Source: an uncultured Bacteroidaceae bacterium
GTDB lineage: Bacteria; Bacteroidota; Bacteroidia; Bacteroidales; Bacteroidaceae
Direction of reading: 5' to 3'
Assembly: GCA_934364765.1 (NCBI GenBank)
Contig: CAKRMO010000017.1
Coordinates: 1 to 11,394, forward strand
DNA length: 11,394 nucleotides
Shown: piece by piece, positions 1 through 5,546 of the stretch
Layout: every line of letters starts with the position of its first letter
How positions within the stretch are numbered: the stretch's first letter is position 1
Position numbers and translations under genes: made by a program
Notes under the pieces: generated by a model
Database searches by the model: none
Seen by the model: the letters and a program-made list of their open reading frames with translations, nothing else
Told to the model about the DNA's origin: nothing

Positions 1-106
1 TTCGGGGTGTTTCGGCCAAGGTGTCGATTTTGTGTTTGGCGGGAACTGGATGGGCGTAGGGCCTACGCCCTGTAGGCCACCGCACAAACCACACCGCCGC
101 CAAGGC
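1..106. other. Non-coding end of window
   Basis: I see no supportable gene here. The stretch lies downstream of the three-gene operon terminator. Its only notable structure is the overlapping palindrome at 52-78, described separately. What lies beyond position 1 is unknown. Confidence 0.5.
52..78. repeat. Overlapping palindromes, REP-like
   Basis: GGGCGTAGG (52-60) and CCTACGCCC (62-70) form a 9-bp perfect inverted repeat around a single central G. GGCCTAC (60-66) and GTAGGCC (72-78) form a second, 7-bp stem with a 5-nt loop. The two share bases 60-66, so they cannot form together. There is no T-tract, so this is not a standard terminator. It could be a small dispersed palindromic repeat or a protein site; the sequence alone does not decide. 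Confidence 0.5.
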
Positions 107-152
107 AAAAAAAGCGGGTCATGCCCGGCGGAAACCGCCATGGCATGACCCG
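107..152 (-). terminator. Intrinsic terminator of the three-gene operon
   Basis: An 11-bp perfect stem pairs 115-125 (CGGGTCATGCC) with 142-152. A second hairpin sits inside it, GGCGG (127-131) with CCGCC (135-139) around AAA. Read on the minus strand, the stem is followed by seven T residues (the A run at 107-113). It begins 23 nt past the stop codon of the last operon gene. Structure, tract and position all fit a rho-independent terminator. Confidence 0.9.
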
Positions 153-175
153 TTATCCGGAATACAGTTATTCTA

Positions 176-1756
176 TCAGCGAACCACCTTTTCGGTTTTT
201 CCGCTTTCGTAAACTATTATATAGGTCTCACCGTGCCTTGTGGCATTGACCTTGCGTCCGAGCGTGTCGTAAACGGCCTTAACCTTGTCGTTTGCGTCAG
301 CCTTAGCATTTTCAATGCCCGTTACCGCCGCACCGGACATGGTGAACGTATAAACTTTGGAAGTCTTGAGGTCGTTGGAGGTTACTTTCACGCTAACGAC
401 AATGTCCTTGTCAACCTCGGCGAGCGTCTTTTCCACTTTCGCGCCCTTTCCGTCTGCCACAACCTTAACATCGTCGGCAGTAACGCCGGCAAGTCCGTTG
501 ACGGTGTATTCGGTTACGCCGTCCTCCAGATTAACCTCTACGTCCTTCACTTTTGCGGAAGCCAGCGAGGCGTTGTAAACAAGCTGCGCATCGTCAATGT
601 ATATGGTGTCATTCACAGTTCCCTTGCCCGCATCGGCGTTTGTGGATATGGTAACGAGTATCGCCTTGCCGTTCACGGTGTCGTTTACATATTCAAAGGG
701 AATTGCTATGCGCTGCCATGCAAAGCCTTTGCTTTCTATTTTCGCGTTCTTTGCCTTTGCAAGCACGTTGTTGTAAACCTTGCCCTTTTCCTGCGGGTCC
801 TGATAGTATGTGCCGTTTGTTATTGCCGCGCTGATTGTGGCATACGGATAATCCTTCTGCTCCTCGCCTTGTTTGAACTTCACCCAAATTGCAATGGAGT
901 CGGGGCGTCCGTTCATCACAGCGTAGAAAGGATCGCCGTTGCCGTCCTTGTCCTTGACGCTCATGTTGAGGTGGGCGTGGTTATTTGTGCTGCCGGGGTC
1001 CATGTCTCCGGCGTTCATGCGCCCTGTGGTAACTGTTCCGTTTGCTATTATTCCCGAAGCCGACGTGGAGGTTACAAGCAAGCTGCTGCTGCCCGCCGAA
1101 CCGGGGCGTGTGATGCCGGACTTGCAGGTAAAGGGGTGCGCCGCCGTTTGATTTGCCATTGACGCAAGAGAGCCTGTTGACGTGGCGAACGAATGCCATG
1201 AGGTTGCCTCATAGACATCCACATTCTTTGCCGTGAACAGTCCGCCCATCTTCACCGTGTACTTATGGAAGTTCTCAAATCCCGAATTTGGAATCTGATA
1301 GCCGCCGTTGCCGAAAGTAACCTTTATTATCTGCTGCATCATAGCCAAGTTTATGTCTATTACGGCATAAAGCGCACTGCCGCGCTTTTCTGCAACAAGC
1401 TCCACAGGCACGCTGCCAAGGTTCGGGCCAAGCCATAAGGCGACATTCGGGTCATCTCCCTTCTTTATCTTCACGCTCTGCTTTGTTGTGAGCGTAAGCA
1501 AGCCGTTTTTCCCGGCAACGGTGTCAATGCCGCTAAGCTCTATAGTCCCCACGCCCAAGGAACTTCCCCCGGCCTGAAGAACGAAGTTCTTGAGGCTGAA
1601 CACGTATTCGCCGTTTGCGTCCTTGTTAAGGCTTATGGTGGCCTTCTGCTCCGATGCCGCACCGTTCACATCCACGGTGAGCACGTCGGTGAAGTCTTCG
1701 GCCGAAACAGTGATTGCGCCCATGGCGAGCGCGAGAATAGTAAAGATTTTTTTCAT
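176..1756 (-). CDS. Secreted calycin-like/PCMD-domain protein with sorting-type C-terminus
   Basis: This encodes 526 residues and is the last gene of the three-gene operon. A clear signal peptide (MKKIFTILALAMGAITVSA, cleavage after residue 19) leads into a region at about 20-148 that resembles the calycin-like beta-barrel domain of Bacteroidales secreted proteins. Residues about 155-393, starting near IPNSGFENF, look like a PCMD (putative carbohydrate metabolism) beta-sandwich, with the family-like RPGSAGSSSLLV segment and a closing IYIDDAQLVY strand. A small Ig/cadherin-like sandwich follows at about 394-475. The tail (about 483-526: VYDTLGRKV, then a YIIVYE strand and GKTEKVVR) resembles a type IX secretion sorting domain. 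The start is supported by AAGGA 4-5 nt upstream, within an 18-bp gap after the barrel gene. Despite the PCMD name, no enzymatic activity is shown for the domain; binding of carbohydrate or another ligand is inference. Domain calls are by eye. Confidence 0.85.
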   Translation of the reverse strand: MKKIFTILALAMGAITVSAEDFTDVLTVDVNGAASEQKATISLNKDANGEYVFSLKNFVLQAGGSSLGVGTIELSGIDTVAGKNGLLTLTTKQSVKIKKGDDPNVALWLGPNLGSVPVELVAEKRGSALYAVIDINLAMMQQIIKVTFGNGGYQIPNSGFENFHKYTVKMGGLFTAKNVDVYEATSWHSFATSTGSLASMANQTAAHPFTCKSGITRPGSAGSSSLLVTSTSASGIIANGTVTTGRMNAGDMDPGSTNNHAHLNMSVKDKDGNGDPFYAVMNGRPDSIAIWVKFKQGEEQKDYPYATISAAITNGTYYQDPQEKGKVYNNVLAKAKNAKIESKGFAWQRIAIPFEYVNDTVNGKAILVTISTNADAGKGTVNDTIYIDDAQLVYNASLASAKVKDVEVNLEDGVTEYTVNGLAGVTADDVKVVADGKGAKVEKTLAEVDKDIVVSVKVTSNDLKTSKVYTFTMSGAAVTGIENAKADANDKVKAVYDTLGRKVNATRHGETYIIVYESGKTEKVVR

Positions 1757-1774
1757 AAAGTCCTTTCTCTTATT

Positions 1775-2533
1775 TTATTTGAGTTTGTAAATTATCCCTA
1801 TTGTCCCGAAAATCGGGTAAAGCGTCTGCTCTATTGTCTTGAAGCTGCTCTTGTGTATTCCGTTCAAGCCCCAGCTGATGTCGGCGTAAACGCCCGTCTT
1901 CTTGTGGAAATACCAGTCTGCGCCAACGTCCACGCCCCACTGGAAGCGGCGCATATCGTCCGAAAAGTCGTAATGCCCGCGCGTGTCGGGTTCGTCGCCG
2001 ATTATCACCTTTGCACCCGTGGGGTCGCCCACACGCAGGTAGCCGTTGTGGGCGTCGCCGTTGAACGTGCGCGAATGCACGTAAGAGAAATACGGGCCTG
2101 CCTTAAGCGTAACCTTTCCTGCGGAATACGTGGCCATGAGCGGCACGGTGAACATCCATTCGGCGACATTTGTCTTCACGTCGCCGGTGAAGCGTCCTTC
2201 GAGAGCCTGGCCGCCGCGCACAATCTTCATGTGGTAGTTCTTCACCTGCGCGTCCTCGTTCATGCCCTTGTTCTCAAAATGCACGCCAACGAGCGCACCC
2301 CAGCGGTCGTCAAGTTTGCGGCGTGCGTCAATCCCGAGCTGAAGGTTGTTTGTGAGCGTGAATTTGTTGAGCTTGCGGATAGAGGCGGGCATATCCAGCG
2401 GGGCTGTGCCGCCAATGGAATAACCCACCCTTAGGTTGTAGGCAAGGTCTTCGAATATCTTTTTTGCAGGAGCGACAGCAAACGCCGAGGCCGCAAGGAC
2501 TGTAAGTATTATTGTCTTCTTCATAGGGTTCAT
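1775..2533 (-). CDS. PorT-like outer-membrane beta-barrel protein
   Basis: This encodes 252 residues from an ATG two bases after the stop of the preceding lipoprotein gene, which implies translational coupling. An in-frame ATG at 2524 would start MKKTIILTVLAASAFA directly and is equally plausible. An ATG at 2578 lies inside the upstream gene and puts charged residues before the signal peptide, so I rejected it. After the signal the protein is a run of amphipathic strands, for example YNLRVGYSIGG, LQLGIDARRK, WGALVGVHFEN, VTLKAGPYFSYV and FQWGVDVGADWYF. It ends with TIGIIYKLK, as expected of an 8-10-stranded outer-membrane barrel of the OMP_b-brl/PorT type. The early IGGTAPLDMPASIRKLN segment resembles barrels that I recall next to PCMD genes. 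Its role is unknown; being between two exported PCMD proteins suggests a structural or anchoring partner rather than a general porin. Confidence 0.85.
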   Translation of the reverse strand: MNPMKKTIILTVLAASAFAVAPAKKIFEDLAYNLRVGYSIGGTAPLDMPASIRKLNKFTLTNNLQLGIDARRKLDDRWGALVGVHFENKGMNEDAQVKNYHMKIVRGGQALEGRFTGDVKTNVAEWMFTVPLMATYSAGKVTLKAGPYFSYVHSRTFNGDAHNGYLRVGDPTGAKVIIGDEPDTRGHYDFSDDMRRFQWGVDVGADWYFHKKTGVYADISWGLNGIHKSSFKTIEQTLYPIFGTIGIIYKLK

Positions 2534-2535
2534 AG

Positions 2536-3690
2536 TTAGTTCTCTTTGGTGCTGATCACTCTCACTTTGTCTATGCACAGCGTGCTGCCTATCGCGCCGC
2601 AGAACAAATCGCCGTCCTTGCTTGACGAGAACACGAGGGCGAGGTTGTAGCCACGGTTTTCAAGAAGCTCCATGTCAACGTCTGCGGAGTATCTGAACAC
2701 CACCTCAAACGGTGTCCACTCGTCTGTGGGGGCTACGTATTCCATCTCGGCAAGCGCGACAATCTGCCCGCTTGTCTTCACGTTGTCGCCGTAAAGGGTT
2801 ATCAGCTTGCCCTCGGCATCGTGGTTGCGGTACAGCACAGCGTAAACCGCCGCGCTGTCGGTAATGTTCTTGAGAATATTCCCCTTGCGGTCCTGATAGT
2901 TCTTGCCGGGGGCGTATTTGTAGTAGCCTGTAAACTTCACGGGCTTGCTGTCATACACAATGCCGAAGTTTGTGGCCTTCATGGGGCTTATAAGCGCGGA
3001 GTCGAGCACGAAAGTGCCGAGGAAGAGATTTCCCGCCGCAAGCCTTTTGTTGGTCCACACGCCAAAAGGCCCGGTGCTGCGGGTGGTGAGCTGCACGGCG
3101 CTGCCGTCAAAGCCGCCGGCAACGGGAACTGTGGGGTATTCCCCGGGCTTGGCCTTGTCCATGCTTAACATGAACCCCGCATTGCCCGAAGCCCAGTCGC
3201 TTTTCAGCGTGCCGTCGTCGCCAACCCTCTGCCACACATAGTAGTTCCCGCCCGCGTTGAGGGAGTAGTGCTCAAAGTCAAGGAACGTGGTGTCGCTCAC
3301 GGTTTTCACAACGTGCTTGAAGTGCACCGTGTAGGTTCTTTTCCAGGCCTTGTTCTCCGAGGTTACGGTATATGTTACCCCGCCGTTTGCGAAATTCTGC
3401 ACCGAGCCGCTTGCGGGACTGATTGTCGCGCCGGGCGTAAGCGCAAATTCGGGGGCGAGGGCGCTGATGTCGGTGTTTCTCCTTACGTTGAAGGTTATCA
3501 CGCTGTCGGTGGAAATTACACTGACAAGCGTGTCGGAACTGTTGAAAAACATATCCCCGGGATTGTCTGCGTGTATGTAGGCCTTGGTTATGTCGCACTC
3601 GGCGTTGGGGGCTTCGTCCTTGAAGCACGAAGACAGCAGCGAGACGCACAGAATGCCCGCAGCCGCTATTCTCAAGAAGATATGTTTCAT
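2536..3690 (-). CDS. PCMD-domain lipoprotein, probably surface-exposed
   Basis: This encodes 384 residues and is the first gene of the operon. I place the start at the ATG at 3688-3690, which gives MKHIFLRIAAAGILCVSLLSSC, a lipoprotein signal with lipobox LSSC and lipidated Cys22. The longer frame starting at 3717 begins inside the predicted -7 box and would not be transcribed in full. FKDE directly follows the cysteine and resembles the K-(D/E)2 lipoprotein export signal described in Bacteroidota, so the protein is probably displayed on the cell surface. Residues about 28-128 form an Ig/cadherin-like sandwich containing ITFNVRRNTDISALAPEF and TYTVTSENKAWKRTYTVHF. Residues about 133-382, from FLDFEHYSLN, form a PCMD domain ending in the strand LCIDKVRVIS. 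PCMD proteins are thought to bind or process glycans on structural grounds, but no activity is established. The stop lies 2 bp from the start of the barrel gene. Confidence 0.88.
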   Translation of the reverse strand: MKHIFLRIAAAGILCVSLLSSCFKDEAPNAECDITKAYIHADNPGDMFFNSSDTLVSVISTDSVITFNVRRNTDISALAPEFALTPGATISPASGSVQNFANGGVTYTVTSENKAWKRTYTVHFKHVVKTVSDTTFLDFEHYSLNAGGNYYVWQRVGDDGTLKSDWASGNAGFMLSMDKAKPGEYPTVPVAGGFDGSAVQLTTRSTGPFGVWTNKRLAAGNLFLGTFVLDSALISPMKATNFGIVYDSKPVKFTGYYKYAPGKNYQDRKGNILKNITDSAAVYAVLYRNHDAEGKLITLYGDNVKTSGQIVALAEMEYVAPTDEWTPFEVVFRYSADVDMELLENRGYNLALVFSSSKDGDLFCGAIGSTLCIDKVRVISTKEN

Positions 3691-3711
3691 GTTATTGGCA
3701 CTGTTATTGGC
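3690..3711 (-). repeat. 10-bp direct repeat forming the operon leader and start site
   Basis: On the minus strand GCCAATAACA occurs twice, 2 bp apart (plus-strand positions 3702-3711 and 3690-3699). The second copy ends on the A of the ATG. Together the copies make up nearly the whole predicted leader. No Shine-Dalgarno is visible, which is normal in Bacteroidota. It may be a chance duplication or a recognition element in the leader. Confidence 0.7.
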
Positions 3712-3714
3712 TGG

Positions 3715-3745
3715 CAAAATTACTCCAAATTGTTTGAACTACAAA
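3715..3745 (-). promoter_or_regulatory. Bacteroidota-type promoter of the three-gene operon
   Basis: Reading the minus strand, TTTG (3745-3742) is followed by 19 bp and then TAATTTTG (3722-3715). This matches the published Bacteroides consensus TTTG-N19-21-TAnnTTTG exactly in both elements and in spacing. It predicts a transcription start near 3708-3711 and a leader of about 20 nt to the ATG at 3690, which fixes the translation start of the lipoprotein. Confidence 0.8.
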
Positions 3746-3840
3746 GAGTTTGTGAGCCAAATTAACTTTTTGGCTTTCCACGAGCCGCAATTCTCCCCAA
3801 ATGCGCCGCCTTGCGAAATTCGCGGTTTCGCGCTCTGCGC
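3746..3840. other. Intergenic spacer between the cysK terminator and the operon promoter
   Basis: This has no convincing gene. It contains the small palindrome GCGAAATTCGC (3813-3823) and more CG-rich self-complementary sequence up to about 3840. No second strict TAnnTTTG box was found. Short open frames cross it on both strands but run through the cysK terminator and promoter and lack signals of their own. Confidence 0.5.
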
Positions 3841-3882
3841 AAAAGCAAGGCCCGGTGCAGGAAAATCCGCGCCGGGCCTTGC
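3841..3882 (-). terminator. Probable terminator of cysK
   Basis: GCAAGGCCCGG (3845-3855) pairs perfectly with CCGGGCCTTGC (3872-3882), an 11-bp GC-rich stem that can extend by two more pairs past one mismatch. On the minus strand it is followed by only four T residues before GC-rich sequence. It starts 28 nt after the cysK stop. Stem and position are good but the T-tract is weak. There is no T-tract on the plus strand, so it is not bidirectional. Confidence 0.65.
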
Positions 3883-3910
3883 CAAACTGTATAAAACTAT
3901 GTGCCTGCCG

Positions 3911-4861
3911 TTACTGAAGCGGGTATTTCTCAAAGGCGTAGAGCACGGTTGAAAGATACCTTTCGCCTGTGTCGGGGAACACCGCCACAATGCGCTTCCC
4001 CGCATTCTCCGGCTTTTTGGCGAGTTCTATCGCAGCCCATGCGGCGGCCCCGGAGGATATGCCCACGAGCAGCCCCTCCTTAAGGGCCAGCCCGCGCCCT
4101 GTCCTTATTGCGTCATCGTCCTTCACGCGCACCACTCCGTTGATTACGTCCCTCACGAAGTTGCCCGGCACAAAGTTTGCGCCTATTCCCTGAATCTTGT
4201 GCGGTCCGGGCTTGCCTCCCGAAAGCACAGGCGAGCTGTCGGGTTCCACGGCGTAAGCCTCTATGGCGGGGTTGTGCTTTTTCAAGCCTGCGGCGATGCC
4301 GCTTATTGTGCCGCCGGTCCCCACGCCGCCGACAACTATATCAACTTTTCCGTCCGTGTCTTTCCATATCTCCTCCGCCGTGGTCTTTTCGTGTATGGCG
4401 CGGTTGGCGGGGTTGTCAAACTGCTGCAATATCACGGAGCCGGGAATTTGCCTGTGCAGCTCCTCGGCCTTTTCCACAGCCCCTTTCATTCCCGCCGCGC
4501 CCGGCGTGAGCACAAGCTGCGCCCCGCGCGCCCTCAGCAGGCTTTTGCGTTCCTCGCTCATCGACTCCGGCATCGTCAGGATGGCCTTGTAGCCCTTCAC
4601 AACCGCCACCCAGGCTATCCCCACGCCGGTGTTTCCGCTCGTAGGCTCGATTATCGTGGCCCCGGGCTTGAGCTTGCCGCTTTTTTCGGCGTCCTCTATC
4701 ATTGCGAGCGCAATGCGGTCTTTAACGCTTCCGCCGGGATTGAAATATTCCAACTTTGCCACAACTTCAGCCCTCACCTCGGGGGACTTTGTCAGTTCGT
4801 TAATGCGGACAAGAGGCGTACCGCCAATAAGCTCCGTGAGCTTCTGATGAATGTTAGCCAT
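3911..4861 (-). CDS. cysK: Cysteine synthase A (O-acetylserine sulfhydrylase)
   Basis: This encodes 316 residues, the usual length for CysK. The cytoplasmic PLP enzyme makes L-cysteine and acetate from O-acetyl-L-serine and sulfide, the last step of assimilatory cysteine synthesis. The hallmarks are all present: the PLP-binding lysine at residue 47 in [10 protein letters not shown], the substrate loop TSGNTG (74-79), the phosphate-binding GTGGT (181-185), the GIGANFVP segment, and GISSGA near residue 267, whose serine binds the PLP ring nitrogen. The C-terminus [11 protein letters not shown] matches the family. I prefer CysK over cystathionine beta-synthase because of the length and lack of a regulatory domain, and over CysM because of the close match to CysK-type motifs, though some overlap in substrate use is possible. 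It has its own -7 box and terminator, so it appears monocistronic. No serine acetyltransferase gene lies in the window. Confidence 0.97.
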   Translation of the reverse strand: MANIHQKLTELIGGTPLVRINELTKSPEVRAEVVAKLEYFNPGGSVKDRIALAMIEDAEKSGKLKPGATIIEPTSGNTGVGIAWVAVVKGYKAILTMPESMSEERKSLLRARGAQLVLTPGAAGMKGAVEKAEELHRQIPGSVILQQFDNPANRAIHEKTTAEEIWKDTDGKVDIVVGGVGTGGTISGIAAGLKKHNPAIEAYAVEPDSSPVLSGGKPGPHKIQGIGANFVPGNFVRDVINGVVRVKDDDAIRTGRGLALKEGLLVGISSGAAAWAAIELAKKPENAGKRIVAVFPDTGERYLSTVLYAFEKYPLQ

Positions 4862-4906
4862 AATCTTGAAGTTTTAAGTGTTTGTTTGTCTTCTCTGATT
4901 CATCTG

Positions 4907-4914
4907 CAAAGATA
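4907..4914 (-). promoter_or_regulatory. -7 promoter element of cysK
   Basis: The minus strand reads TATCTTTG, then CAG, an exact match to TAnnTTTG. It lies 45 nt upstream of the cysK ATG, giving a leader of about 40 nt. At 19-21 bp further upstream I find no TTTG, so the -33 element is missing or degenerate. I saw no riboswitch or obvious operator in the leader. Confidence 0.7.
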
Positions 4915-5257
4915 GGGGCTTTGCTGTTTCCCGGCGTTGCAGTTTTTGCTGCATTTGCCTTTCCGCACCGGCTTTTTCAGAAACTTTTTCGGCAAAACGC
5001 GCCAACCGCAAGTTTTTGTAAGATTTGGCGGCTTTTTGCAAGTAAAAACGCCCTGGCCCGGGGCGGTAAGCGAGAGGAAATCCGGCTGTCCCGCATCTTT
5101 TGCGGCACATATACGGCGGCACAGCCGCCTTGCTGCCGAAGAAAATGCAAATACCGCCAAAAATCGCGTAGCACATTGACTTTCACAAGGATATAGACAT
5201 AAAGCATATCTGTTGTAACGTTTTGTTTTTCAAATGTTTGCAATAGCGAAAAAAAGG
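4915..5257. other. Long intergenic region upstream of cysK, no supportable gene
   Basis: About 340 bp with open frames on both strands but none with a convincing start context, promoter or recognisable protein pattern. It contains a small hairpin, GGCGGC (5115-5120) with GCCGCC (5124-5129) around ACA. Composition shifts from GC-rich (about 4930-5160) to AT-rich (from about 5170 on towards the repeat array). I saw no tRNA or rRNA signature. A small RNA or decayed gene cannot be excluded. Confidence 0.45.
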
Positions 5258-5341
5258 TCTGATGTAGTTTGGATTATGTCTGATATAATTTTTTCTATGT
5301 CCTATGTAGTTTTTCCTACATCCTATGTAGTTTTTCGGCGT
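5258..5341. repeat. Four-copy 21-bp tandem repeat
   Basis: Four consecutive 21-bp units start at 5258, 5279, 5300 and 5321. All begin TCYKATRTARTTT. Units 3 and 4 share TCCTATGTAGTTTTTC exactly; units 1 and 2 are more diverged. ATGTAG (5304-5309) and CTACAT (5316-5321) also form a 6-bp inverted repeat across the junction of units 3 and 4. Because 21 is divisible by three, the minus strand reads as a heptad peptide with recurring NYI. The only start for that frame is TTG with no visible signals, so I treat the array as non-coding. Confidence 0.85.
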
Positions 5342-5480
5342 ATTTGGAAAAAGGGAGCGGTATTGGTTCAGCAATAATTGCAGGGGCTAATGGCATTCGC
5401 CTCGTATGACGTCGCATGATACGCATTGGCAAACACCGCCGCCACAAACCAAAATCGGCTTCCACGCTTCTGTCGCGCTC
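5342..5480. other. Intergenic spacer between the repeat array and the giant gene's terminator
   Basis: About 140 bp without a supportable gene. It holds a partly self-complementary stretch near 5403-5423 (CGTAT ... ATACG around GACGTC). A short minus-strand frame crosses it but reads through the upstream gene's terminator. No promoter match was found. Confidence 0.45.
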
Positions 5481-5523
5481 AAAAAAAATGTTCCCCACGG
5501 GCATTGAAAAGCCCGTGGGGAAC
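5481..5523 (-). terminator. Intrinsic terminator of the giant secreted-protein gene
   Basis: GTTCCCCACGGGC (5490-5502) pairs perfectly with GCCCGTGGGGAAC (5511-5523) around an 8-nt loop. On the minus strand the 13-bp stem is followed by CA and an eight-T run (A run at 5481-5488). It begins 23 nt past the stop codon. This is a textbook rho-independent terminator. Confidence 0.95.
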
Positions 5524-5546
5524 GTCCAAAACGATGTGTTGATGTA

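Noticed and set aside
233..1162. Plus-strand 309-residue frame opposite the calycin/PCMD gene
   Set aside because: Antisense shadow of a well-supported gene; no promoter, and its composition is the complement of the real frame.
3691..3717. Upstream extension of the lipoprotein start (begins MPANNSANN)
   Set aside because: The codons overlap the -7 promoter element and the predicted transcription start, and the extension would bury the lipoprotein signal.
3739..4005. Minus-strand 88-residue frame overlapping the cysK 3' end
   Set aside because: It runs through the cysK terminator and inside the cysK coding sequence in another frame; no start signals.
4874..5196. Several overlapping 80-104-residue frames on both strands upstream of cysK
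   Set aside because: They overlap each other and the cysK promoter, have Cys/Arg-rich compositions typical of chance frames in GC-rich DNA, and show no recognisable family.
5258..5341. CRISPR array
   Set aside because: The 21-bp units are contiguous with no unique spacers of constant length, and no cas genes are present.
5183..5374. Minus-strand 63-residue frame with NYI heptad repeats
   Set aside because: Its only start is TTG, it lacks promoter and ribosome-binding signals, and the heptad follows automatically from a 21-bp DNA repeat.
5316..5504. Minus-strand 62-residue frame after the giant gene
   Set aside because: It starts within the terminator hairpin and overlaps the tandem repeat; Arg-rich, with no family resemblance.
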